A program made the position numbers and the translations under genes. Under the pieces are notes generated by a model. It had not been told where the DNA came from. It saw nothing but the letters and a program-made list of their open reading frames with translations, and did no database searches. This document shows positions 26,184 to 35,946 of a stretch of 64,000 bases of DNA, one piece after another. Origin of the DNA: Streptomyces umbrinus (GTDB taxonomy: Bacteria; Actinomycetota; Actinomycetes; Streptomycetales; Streptomycetaceae); assembly GCF_030817415.1 (NCBI RefSeq), contig NZ_JAUSZI010000002.1, positions 9,581,001 through 9,645,000 on the forward strand, in the 5' to 3' direction. The first letter of the stretch is position 1; every line of letters starts with the position of its first letter.

Positions 26184-27338
26184 TCAGGCGGGCGCGGCGG
26201 CGAGGCGGTGGGGGTCGAACAGGCCGATCGGGTGGGCGGTGGTGCCCGTGAGTGCCAGATCGGCGAGGATCTCGCCGACCACCGGCACGAACTTGAACCC
26301 GTGCCCGGAGAACCCGCAGGCCACGGTCACGGACTCCGGGTGCGCGGGATGCCGGGCGAGGACGAAGTGCTCGTCAGGGGTGTTGGAGTACATGCAGGTG
26401 GCGGCCTTCAGGAAGGTGCCGGGCAGGTCCGGGATACAGCGGGACATGTGGTCCGCCATCGCCTGGATCTCGTCCTCGTGGACCGTTCGGTCGATGTTCT
26501 CCGGGGTGCACTCGACGCCCTTGCGGAAGAAGGCGACCTTGGCGCCCAGCTCCGGCCCGTCGATGGACGGGAAGCCGTAGACCTGGACCTCGTCCGCGTC
26601 CTCCCAGATGTAGATCGGATGGTTCTCGGGCAGGAACGGCCGGACCCCGCCCTTCGGCTGGAACCAGTACATGACCTGCCGCTCGATGCTGAACGGCACC
26701 CCGAGGTCGGTGAGCAGCTGCGGCGCCCAGGCGCCCGGGCAGATCACCAACTGGCCCGCGGTGTACGTGTTCTCGGCCGTGTGGACGCGAACCCCGTCCC
26801 GGTACGGTTCCCAGCGGGTCATCGGCTCGTCGAAGTGCAGGTCGGCGCCCTGCCGGGTGGCGAGCTGGAGATGGGCCGCGACCATGTTCTCGGGGCGGAC
26901 CAGGCCGGCCTTCTTCTCGTAGAGCGCGACCTCGTCGTCCTTCGGGTTGAGCGTCGGGAAGCGCCGGCGGATCTCGGCCGCGTCCAGCATCTCGTGGGGC
27001 AGGTCCCACTGCTTGGCCGAGCGCAGCGAGCCCGAGACGGTCAGCGAGTCGGGAGGCCCGACCATCACACCGCCGCACAGCGTCGCGATGTCCCGGCCGG
27101 TGGCCCGCTCCACGTCCTCGTACAGCTCGTACGCGCGCAGCAGCAGCGGTACGTACGCCGGGTCCTCGAAGTAGGACTGCCGGGTGATCCGCGAACCACC
27201 GTGACTGGAACCGCGGTTGTGCACCGGCCCGAACTTCTCCAGCCCGAGCACCCGCACACCGCGCGAGGACAGATGGTGGGCGGCGGCACTGCCCATACCG
27301 CCGAGACCGATGACGATCACGTCGTAGGTAGGGGACAC
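26184..27338 (-). CDS. Monomeric sarcosine oxidase / N-methyl amino acid oxidase (384 aa)
   Basis: Flavoprotein of the MSOX/SolA family that oxidises sarcosine to glycine, formaldehyde and H2O2. The FAD-binding Rossmann motif is [17 protein letters not shown], followed by [18 protein letters not shown], the family fingerprint for the substrate side. Cys315 in [13 protein letters not shown] falls at the position of the Cys that carries covalent FAD in monomeric sarcosine oxidase, and [12 protein letters not shown] follows. The start is GTG 27338 with GGAGGT. It comes after dimethylglycine oxidase, with repeat R5 in the gap, which matches the order of the pathway. Confidence 0.87.
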   Translation of the reverse strand: MSPTYDVIVIGLGGMGSAAAHHLSSRGVRVLGLEKFGPVHNRGSSHGGSRITRQSYFEDPAYVPLLLRAYELYEDVERATGRDIATLCGGVMVGPPDSLTVSGSLRSAKQWDLPHEMLDAAEIRRRFPTLNPKDDEVALYEKKAGLVRPENMVAAHLQLATRQGADLHFDEPMTRWEPYRDGVRVHTAENTYTAGQLVICPGAWAPQLLTDLGVPFSIERQVMYWFQPKGGVRPFLPENHPIYIWEDADEVQVYGFPSIDGPELGAKVAFFRKGVECTPENIDRTVHEDEIQAMADHMSRCIPDLPGTFLKAATCMYSNTPDEHFVLARHPAHPESVTVACGFSGHGFKFVPVVGEILADLALTGTTAHPIGLFDPHRLAAAPA

Positions 27339-27380
27339 GGGGACCTCCAGAGCTCGTGATGGTGATGTGCCTGCTCATCG

Positions 27381-27426
27381 GCGCCCCTTCAGGGGCGCGG
27401 GGAACTGCGCGACCAGCCCCCACCGG
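27381..27426 (-). repeat. Hairpin repeat R5, short form, inside the choline operon
   Basis: GCGCCCCTTCAGGGGCGCGG followed by GGAACTGCGCGACCAGCC, the reverse complement of the short form seen in R1 and R3. It is located in the 123-bp gap between dimethylglycine oxidase and sarcosine oxidase on the same strand. There it could tune relative expression. Confidence 0.78.
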
Positions 27427-27461
27427 CTCGCAGGATTGATCACAACCGTTCCGCGAAGCGA

Positions 27462-30020
<2,559 letters not shown>

Positions 30021-30647
30021 CTATGGAGCGGGGACGTTGGGGCGTTCGGCGGCGATCGTGGTGTCCTCGCCGTGTCCGGTGTGGACGTCCGTGTCGCCGG
30101 GCAGCGTGAGCAGCCGGTTGCGGATGGAGGCCTCGATGGTCGGCCGGTCGGAGTAGGAGCGGCCGGTGGCGCCGGGACCACCGTGGAAGAGGGTGTCCCC
30201 GGTGAAGACCGCGTCGAGGAACGTGGCGTACAGGGAGCAGCTGCCCCAGGTGTGGCCGGGGTTGTGGATCACCTGGAGCTCGATCCCGGCGACGCCGATC
30301 CGCTGTCCGTCGGAGAGTTCGCCGTCCGGCTTGCGGTCGGGGTGGGTGGTGGCCCACAGCTCGTGGTCGCCGGGGTGCAGGAGCACCGGCGCGCCGGTGA
30401 GCTCGGCCAGTTCGGCCGCCGCGTCGACATGGTCGTCGTGCGCGTGGGTGCACACGATCGCCGTCACCCGGCGGCCCGTGGTGGCCCGGTGGATCGTACG
30501 GGCGTCATGGGCGGCGTCGACGATCAGCACCTCCTCGTCGTCGCCGACCAGCCAGACGTTGTTGTCGACGTCGAAGGTCTCGCCGTCGAGGCTGAACGTG
30601 CCGGAGGTGACCACGCGCTCGATCCGTACGGTCCCCCGGGCGCTCAC
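30021..30647 (-). CDS. Metallo-beta-lactamase-fold hydrolase beside mycothiol dehydrogenase (208 aa)
   Basis: Glyoxalase II-like metallo-hydrolase. The metal motif is THAHDDH (residues 67-73), followed by [22 protein letters not shown] and HTGHGEDT, which supply the remaining histidines and bridging aspartate. The GTG start overlaps the stop of the mycothiol dehydrogenase gene (GTGA), an arrangement recurrent in actinobacteria. The inferred role is hydrolysis of S-formylmycothiol to formate and mycothiol, completing formaldehyde oxidation. It would deal with formaldehyde from the three demethylation steps encoded downstream. Confidence 0.8.
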   Translation of the reverse strand: MSARGTVRIERVVTSGTFSLDGETFDVDNNVWLVGDDEEVLIVDAAHDARTIHRATTGRRVTAIVCTHAHDDHVDAAAELAELTGAPVLLHPGDHELWATTHPDRKPDGELSDGQRIGVAGIELQVIHNPGHTWGSCSLYATFLDAVFTGDTLFHGGPGATGRSYSDRPTIEASIRNRLLTLPGDTDVHTGHGEDTTIAAERPNVPAP

Positions 30648-31729
30648 AGGACCACCACCGAGCGCAGCACCTCGCCGCGGTGCATCTTGGCGAAGGCCTC
30701 CTCGACCTGATCGAGCGCGATGGTCTCCGTGACGAAGGCGTTCAGGTCCAGCAGGCCGTACAGGTACTGGTCGATGAGGAACGGGAAGTCTCGGCTGGGC
30801 AGGCAGTCGCCGTACCAGGAGGACTTGATCGCGCCGCCCCGGGAGAACACGTCGATCAGCGGGAGCTCGACCCTCATGTCCGGCGACGGGACTCCGACCT
30901 GGACCAGCAGACCCGCGTGGTCGCGCATGTAGAAGGCCTGTTTGAAGGTCTCCGGGCGGCCCACCGCGTCGATGGCGATGTCCACGCCGAAGCCGTCGGT
31001 GAGGGCGCGTACGGCCTCGACCGGATCGGTGCCGCGGGAGTTGACCGTGTGGGTGGCGCCGAACCTCTCCGCCTGGTCGAGCTTCTTGTCGTCGATGTCG
31101 ACGGCGATGACCTTCATGGCGCCGTTGAGGCAGGCGCCCGCGATGGCCGCGTTGCCGACGCCGCCGCAGCCGATGACGGCGACCGTGTCACCGCGGCCGA
31201 CGTTGCCGGTGTTCACGGCCGCTCCGTAGCCGGCCATCACCCCGCAGCCGATCAGGCCCGCGGCCTCGGGCCGGGCCGCCGGGTCGATCTTCACCGCCTG
31301 TCCGGCCGCGACCAGGGTCTTCTCGGCGAAGGCGCCGATGCCGAGGGCGTTGCTGAGCGGGGTGCCGTCCAGGAGCGTCATCGGCTGGGTGGCGTTGCGC
31401 GAGTCGAAGCAGTACCAGGGCCGGCCACGGCGACAGGAGCGACAGGAACCGCAGGGGGCGCGCCAGGCGAGCACCACGTAGTCGCCGGTCTTGAGGTCGG
31501 TCACGCCCTCGCCGATCGCCTCGATCGTGCCGGCCGCCTCATGGCCCAGCAGGAACGGGAAGTCGTCGTTGATCGCGCCCTCCCGATAGTGCAGATCGGT
31601 GTGGCAGACCCCGCAGGCCTGCACGGAGACGAGCACCTCGCCCGGACCCGGGTCGGGAACGACGATCGTCTGCACCTCGACGGGTGCGCCCTTCTTCACA
31701 GCGACTACGGCACGGACCTCGTGTGGCAC
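30644..31729 (-). CDS. S-(hydroxymethyl)mycothiol dehydrogenase (361 aa)
   Basis: Zinc-dependent class III-like alcohol dehydrogenase that oxidises the formaldehyde-mycothiol adduct. Catalytic zinc ligands lie in [13 protein letters not shown] and [12 protein letters not shown]. Structural zinc cysteines lie in [15 protein letters not shown]. The NAD motif is [16 protein letters not shown] prefer GTG 31729, which has GAGGAG 7 nt upstream, to TTG 31735, which would sit directly against that site. It is the first gene of the long choline-to-glycine operon, preceded by two IclR-type sites. Its leading place suggests formaldehyde protection is made first. Confidence 0.88.
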   Translation of the reverse strand: MPHEVRAVVAVKKGAPVEVQTIVVPDPGPGEVLVSVQACGVCHTDLHYREGAINDDFPFLLGHEAAGTIEAIGEGVTDLKTGDYVVLAWRAPCGSCRSCRRGRPWYCFDSRNATQPMTLLDGTPLSNALGIGAFAEKTLVAAGQAVKIDPAARPEAAGLIGCGVMAGYGAAVNTGNVGRGDTVAVIGCGGVGNAAIAGACLNGAMKVIAVDIDDKKLDQAERFGATHTVNSRGTDPVEAVRALTDGFGVDIAIDAVGRPETFKQAFYMRDHAGLLVQVGVPSPDMRVELPLIDVFSRGGAIKSSWYGDCLPSRDFPFLIDQYLYGLLDLNAFVTETIALDQVEEAFAKMHRGEVLRSVVVL

Positions 31730-31746
31730 GACCAAGCTCCTCTGCT

Positions 31747-31763
31747 GTTGCGCAATGCACTAT
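31747..31763. promoter_or_regulatory. IclR-type operator candidate, site 1
   Basis: GTTGCGCAATGCACTAT lies 18-34 bp upstream of the first gene of the choline operon. Its left half is identical to site 2, which starts 19 bp further upstream. It is a candidate binding site for the neighbouring IclR regulator. Confidence 0.5.
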
Positions 31764-31765
31764 GG

Positions 31766-31782
31766 GTTGCGCTATGAGGAAC
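31766..31782. promoter_or_regulatory. IclR-type operator candidate, site 2
   Basis: GTTGCGCTATGAGGAAC is an imperfect palindrome (GTT...AAC). TGCGCTATGAGGAAC aligns with TGCGCCATACGAAAC at 32891-32905 at 11 of 15 positions, linking the operon promoter with the IclR/ferredoxin intergenic region. Confidence 0.55.
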
Positions 31783-31966
31783 ATAGTGGGAACGCCGCCG
31801 AGGGGCCGTCAAGAGGTGCGGGTTAATCCTTGGCAAAAGGAACGGGCGGCACGAAATCTGTCCGACACACAGAAACGCGGGGCCAGGTGTTCCTGGCCCC
31901 GCGCTTCGTGCCGTGTCCCTCCGGCGTCCGGTCTCCGGCTCCGGTCCGCGTCCGGTCCCGCTTCCG

Positions 31967-32785
31967 TCAGAAGCCGTATCCCATCCGGCGCGACAGGTCG
32001 GCGGCGGCTGCCGCCGTGCGCTTGGCGAGATCGGGCAGGTGGTCCGAGTCCAGCCGGTACACCGGACCCGAGACGCTGATCGCGCCGATCACCTTCCCGT
32101 CGTGGGCGCGCACCGGGGCGGCGGTCGCGGCCAGCCCCAGCTCCAGCTCCTCCAGGGCGAACGCGTACCCCTGCTCCACCACGGCCTCCAGCTCGCCGCG
32201 CAGTGCGGCCGTGCCGGTGATCGTGCGCTCGGTGAAGCGCGGGAGCGGCCTGGCCATCAGTCCTTCCCTCAGGGTCGGCGGCAGATGCCCCAGCAGCACC
32301 TTTCCGCTGGACGTGGCGTGCAGCGGGGTGCGTCTGCCCAGCCAGTTCTGCGCGGTCACGGACGCGGCGCCGCGGGCCTGCATGATGTTGACCGCCGCGT
32401 TGTCGTCGAGCACCGCGATGTTGACGGTCTCGCCCACCTCGTCCGCGAGTTCGCGGCACACGGGCACGCCCTCCTGGGAGATGTCCAGGCGCACTGCCGC
32501 CGCCCCCGCCAGGCGTAGTACGCCGGCGCCCAGGTAGTACTTCCCGCGGTCCTTGGCCTGGGCGACCAGTCCTCTGTTCTCCAGCACTCCGAGGAGCCGG
32601 AAGGCGGTGGACTTGTGCACCTCCAGCTCGTCGGCGATCTCGGTGACGCCCGCCTCGCCGAGCCGCGCGAGGATCTCCAGCACACTCACGGCGCGGTCCA
32701 CGGACTGGACGGCGCTCCCCGCGCCCCTGCTCTGCTTCCCGGGTGTCTCCTCTGTGCGGTCAGCCTGCTTCTGCGTGCGGGTCAT
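31967..32785 (-). CDS. IclR-family regulator of the choline/betaine island (272 aa)
   Basis: The N-terminal winged helix covers about residues 25-85 (SVDRAVSVLEILARLGEAGVTEIADELEVHKSTAFRLLGVLE). The C-terminal GAF-like effector domain has RTPLHATSSGKVLLGHLPP and the family end block VRAHDGKVIGAISVSGPVYRL. It lies upstream of, and on the same strand as, the choline-to-glycine operon, and divergent from the ferredoxin/reductase genes. Similar motifs occur in both promoter regions, so it probably controls both units. Betaine or another intermediate is the expected effector, by inference. Confidence 0.88.
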   Translation of the reverse strand: MTRTQKQADRTEETPGKQSRGAGSAVQSVDRAVSVLEILARLGEAGVTEIADELEVHKSTAFRLLGVLENRGLVAQAKDRGKYYLGAGVLRLAGAAAVRLDISQEGVPVCRELADEVGETVNIAVLDDNAAVNIMQARGAASVTAQNWLGRRTPLHATSSGKVLLGHLPPTLREGLMARPLPRFTERTITGTAALRGELEAVVEQGYAFALEELELGLAATAAPVRAHDGKVIGAISVSGPVYRLDSDHLPDLAKRTAAAAADLSRRMGYGF

Positions 32786-32869
32786 AACTCAACTCTCACC
32801 ACCTGGCGGCCCGGATTGAGCCGCATCTGCCGGAAGCCCTTGACGTGAAGGGCATCCCGCGCGGATTCT

Positions 32870-32886
32870 GTTGCGCATAGCGCTCC
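32870..32886. promoter_or_regulatory. IclR-type operator candidate, site 3
   Basis: GTTGCGCATAGCGCTCC has a perfect inner inverted repeat, GCGC-ATA-GCGC. It lies between the divergent IclR and Rieske ferredoxin genes and shares GTTGCGC and the ATR core with sites 1 and 2. Confidence 0.5.
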
Positions 32887-32889
32887 CTC

Positions 32890-32905
32890 GTGCGCCATAC
32901 GAAAC
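32890..32905. promoter_or_regulatory. IclR-type operator candidate, site 4
   Basis: GTGCGCCATACGAAAC lies 20 bp from site 3 in the same divergent promoter region. It is the best match to site 2 upstream of the mycothiol dehydrogenase gene. Confidence 0.5.
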
Positions 32906-33000
32906 ATCATGTTACCGAAGAGTCCGTGACCGGGAAGGTCTCGGACCAGACCGGACCTGAGAGGTCCCGGACCGTGGGTCCTGGACCGAGAGGGGGGCCC

Positions 33001-33348
33001 GTGATTCCCGTCTGCCGCCTTGATGACCTCCCCGCGGGCGAATCCGTCCGTATCGACACCACACCGCCCATCGCCGTGTTCAACGCCGACGGCGAGCTGT
33101 ACGCCATCGATGACACCTGCACCCACCAGGATGCGTCCCTGTCCGAGGGATGGCTGGAGGGTTGTCTGGTCGAATGCCCGCTCCACGCCGCGTCATTCGA
33201 TCTCCGCACCGGCCGGCCGACGTGCCTTCCCGCACGCCGGGCCGTCCGCACCCACCGCGTCACCGTCGACGACGGCATGGTCCACGTCCACGTGGCGTCT
33301 GAAGTGCTCGCCGAAGTGGCGGCCGAAGAGGAGGGCACGGCGGCATGA
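33001..33348 (+). CDS. Rieske-type ferredoxin (115 aa)
   Basis: Small soluble [2Fe-2S] Rieske ferredoxin. The ligand motifs are CTHQ and CPLH, separated by a spacing normal for the family (DDTCTHQDASLSEGW, then VECPLHAASFDLRTG). I chose GTG 33001, with AGAGGGGG just upstream, over an in-frame start at 32890 that would add a non-conserved Arg/Pro-rich leader covering operator site 4. Its stop overlaps the start of a flavin reductase gene (ATGA). The pair is a standard electron chain for a Rieske oxygenase. The oxygenase at 25009-26172, which lacks its own reductase, is the best partner. Confidence 0.87.
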   Translation: MIPVCRLDDLPAGESVRIDTTPPIAVFNADGELYAIDDTCTHQDASLSEGWLEGCLVECPLHAASFDLRTGRPTCLPARRAVRTHRVTVDDGMVHVHVASEVLAEVAAEEEGTAA

Positions 33349-34529
33349 GGACCGTGACCGTCGTCGGGGCCTCGCTGTCCGGGCTGTACGCGGCCCGGGA
33401 ACTGCGTGCCCAGGGGTTCGACGGGCGACTGGTGGTCGTCGGGGACGAACCGCACCGCCCCTACGACCGCCCCCCGTTGTCCAAGGACTTCCTCACCGGC
33501 CGGTCCGGCGAGGATCAACTCGCCCTCTCCGACGCCGAGGAGACCACCGAGCTCGACGCCGAGTGGCTGCTCGGCGTCCGCGCCCGCGGCCTGGACGTGC
33601 GCGGCCGGACCGTTCTCCTGGGCGACGGCCGCACCGTCTCCACCGACGGCGTGGTCATCGCCACCGGAGCCTCGGCCCGCAGGCTCCCCGGCTGCGAACT
33701 CGCCGGAGTCCACACCCTGCGCACCCTCGACGACGCGCGTGCGCTGCGTGCCGAACTCGCCGCGGGCACCCGCCGTGTCGTGGTCATCGGCGGCGGCTTC
33801 ATCGGTGCCGAGACGGCCTCCTCCTGCGCGGGACTCGGCCACGACGTCACCGTCGTCGAGGCCGCACCCCTGCCGCTGGTGCCCCAACTCGGCCCGGAGA
33901 TGGCCGCGGTGTGCGCCGGACTGCACCGGCGCGGTGGCGTCGACCTGGTCACGGGCACCGGCGTCGCCGGGCTGCGCGGCACGGTCGCGGTGACCGGCGT
34001 TGAACTCGCCGACGGCCGGCTGCTTCCCGCCGACATCGTGATCGTCGGCATCGGAGCCATCCCCAACACCGACTGGCTGGCGGGCTCGACGCTCGCACTG
34101 CACGACGGAGTGCTGTGCGACGACGGCTGTGTGACGGCTCTGCCTCAGGTGGTCGCCGTCGGTGACGTCGCCCGCGTCGGCGGCACCCGCGCCGAACACT
34201 GGACCAGCGCCACCGAGCAGCCCCGGGTCGCCGTGCGCAACCTCCTCGCGGGGCACACGGCGGAGACCGTGCGCCCACTGCCCTACTTCTGGTCGGACCA
34301 GTACGGAGCACGGATCCAGTTCGCCGGACGGCGGCTCGACACCGACACCGTCCGGATCACGGAGGGCGGCGTCACCGACGACGCGCCCGACGAGGGAGGC
34401 CTTCTCGCCCTGTACGAGCGGGACGGCCGGACGACCGCGGTGCTCTCCGTCGACCGACCACGACCGTTCATGCGCGCCCGGCGCGAACTCGGGCGCGGGG
34501 TGACGGTGGCGGAGGCGGCCGTCTCCTAG
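33345..34529 (+). CDS. FAD-dependent ferredoxin reductase (394 aa)
   Basis: Pyridine nucleotide-disulfide oxidoreductase of the ferredoxin/putidaredoxin reductase type. The FAD motif is VVGASLSGLYAARELRAQGF. The interdomain segment is EPHRPYDRPPLSKDFLTG, followed by VIATGASARRLPG. The NAD(P)H motif is VVVIGGGFIGAETASSCAGLGH, and DVARVGGTRAEHWTSATEQPRVA is the C-terminal FAD-contact block. It is coupled to the Rieske ferredoxin by ATGA. Expected role: NADH to ferredoxin to the glycine-betaine monooxygenase. The two genes are divergent from the IclR gene and probably share its operators. Confidence 0.87.
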   Translation: MRTVTVVGASLSGLYAARELRAQGFDGRLVVVGDEPHRPYDRPPLSKDFLTGRSGEDQLALSDAEETTELDAEWLLGVRARGLDVRGRTVLLGDGRTVSTDGVVIATGASARRLPGCELAGVHTLRTLDDARALRAELAAGTRRVVVIGGGFIGAETASSCAGLGHDVTVVEAAPLPLVPQLGPEMAAVCAGLHRRGGVDLVTGTGVAGLRGTVAVTGVELADGRLLPADIVIVGIGAIPNTDWLAGSTLALHDGVLCDDGCVTALPQVVAVGDVARVGGTRAEHWTSATEQPRVAVRNLLAGHTAETVRPLPYFWSDQYGARIQFAGRRLDTDTVRITEGGVTDDAPDEGGLLALYERDGRTTAVLSVDRPRPFMRARRELGRGVTVAEAAVS

Positions 34530-34545
34530 CGGGGCCACCCCCGAT

Positions 34546-34595
34546 GGGAGAGGCGTCGCCGTGTCCTGGCGGGAGAGGCTGTCGCCGTGTCCTGC
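34546..34595. repeat. Two imperfect 25-bp tandem repeats
   Basis: The units start GGGAGAGGC and share TCGCCGTGTCCTG; a third degenerate start (GGGGGAGGGGCGCCGTCG) follows. They lie in the convergent gap between the ferredoxin reductase gene and the acidic membrane protein gene. No function is evident. Confidence 0.6.
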
Positions 34596-34737
34596 GGGGG
34601 AGGGGCGCCGTCGTGGCTGCACCCCGAGGCAGCGCCCTGGAGCGCTCGCCGAGGAGTGCTGCCGGGGGTGCTTGCGGTGAGGCGTTCGCCAAGGGGCGTC
34701 GCCTTCCAGCAGAGGGGCGCCGCCTCTGGGAGTGCGA

Positions 34738-35523
34738 CTAGGAGTGCGACAACTGGCCCGCGCCGCCGCCCTGTCGGCGTATCCGCTCCTTGGTCCGCTC
34801 CGACGCGCGCTCCTGGCGCCGTGCCCTGCGCCGCTCGCGCCGCAGGGCGCGGGCCGTGCTGCTGGGCACCGACACCACGCCGTTGCGCTGGTTCCACACC
34901 TGGCGCGTCACCCATACGTCCAGGGCGCCCCAGGTGGCCACCACCGTGCTTGCCACGCTGCTCAGCACCATGGGGAACGCGAGCCAGGAACCGGCCAGCG
35001 TGCACAGGAAGGCGACCATCGCCTGGATCAGCGTGACGGCGATGATGATGACGGCCCGCACCGCGGACGCCCGCACGGGATCCGGCAGCCGGCGCCTGGT
35101 CGCGGGCTCCTCGACCCACAACTGCCGGTAGTACCCCTGCTCTTCGGCCTCCGCCTCGGCCTCCATGACGGCTTCCGCCTCGGCCCGCATGGCGGCATCC
35201 GCCCCGGCGTTCACGACGTATTCGGCCTCGGTTTTCGTGACGGCTTCCGCCCCGGTCTCCGTATCGGCCTTCGGCTCCGCTTCCGCCTCCGTATCCGCGA
35301 CGGTTTCCGTCCCGGTCTCCGCATCCGCTCCCGCCACGAACCGGGCCCCCCGTGCGGCCTTCGCCCCGATCCCTGCCGGGGACTCCCTCTCGGCCGCCCT
35401 TATCGGGATGTCGGCCGCGATGCCGACCGGAATGTCGTGATCCGGTGCCTGTGGACCCCGCCGTGCCTCCGTGGCTTCCGCGACGCCCGTCCCGGCTGTC
35501 CCGTGCCGCTCCGCCGTGCCCAT
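34738..35523 (-). CDS. Membrane protein with acidic Ala/Glu-rich N-terminal tract (261 aa)
   Basis: Not a recognised family. The N-terminal 130 residues are low complexity, rich in Ala, Glu and Thr (e.g. ETVADTEAEAEPKADTETGA). Then come VEEPATRRRLPDPVRAS, two hydrophobic segments at about residues 160-205 (AVIIIAVTLIQAMVAFL and AFPMVLSSVASTVVATW) and a strongly basic C-terminus (RALRRERRRARRQERASERTKE). Start ATG 35523 has GGGGAG about 10 nt upstream; GTG 35571 would add 16 residues. Only this part of a much longer antisense open frame is coding. It is divergent from cvnA, but a functional link is unproven. Confidence 0.6.
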   Translation of the reverse strand: MGTAERHGTAGTGVAEATEARRGPQAPDHDIPVGIAADIPIRAAERESPAGIGAKAARGARFVAGADAETGTETVADTEAEAEPKADTETGAEAVTKTEAEYVVNAGADAAMRAEAEAVMEAEAEAEEQGYYRQLWVEEPATRRRLPDPVRASAVRAVIIIAVTLIQAMVAFLCTLAGSWLAFPMVLSSVASTVVATWGALDVWVTRQVWNQRNGVVSVPSSTARALRRERRRARRQERASERTKERIRRQGGGAGQLSHS

Positions 35524-35946
35524 CAACTCGTCACTCCCCAACCGCCCGACAACCGCCTGCTCCGGAGTCACGAGAACCCCGGCTCCCCATTGGCTGCCCG
35601 GCTTGCGCTGTTTTACGCTGCCTGGGCGCGGCATGCGGCACCTGCCGCCGATTCCGCCTCCAACTTCCGTACAGACAGACGATCGACGTAACGCGAAGAT
35701 TCCCGCCGACCGTAAAATTCCGGCCAACTGGCCCGCTATGCGGACCGGATGGCGCCCGGTGTCCCGTGTCGGAATCGGGGCGGCAATCTCCCGCAATGAA
35801 CGGACAACTGCCGATGTCCTGTTACCGTCCCGGAACGAGTCGGTCCGGACAGGCCTTCGAGATACCACTGTGTCGGTAGTAGGCTCACGCCGTTTGTTGA
35901 CGCACATGTGTGCCCCCGGTCGCCGGGGGCCGAGCTGGGGGAGGCC
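35524..35946. other. Divergent intergenic region upstream of cvnA, 423 bp
   Basis: This region is less GC-rich than the genes, notably about 35640-35730 (CGTAACGCGAAGATTCC, CCGTAAAATTCC). A possible cvnA promoter is TTCGAG (35856-35861), an 18-bp spacer, and TAGGCT (35880-35885), about 60 nt before the start codon. No gene is visible. Confidence 0.4.

Noticed and set aside
34546..34595. CRISPR-like repeat
   Set aside because: There are only two directly adjacent imperfect units, with no spacers and no cas genes.
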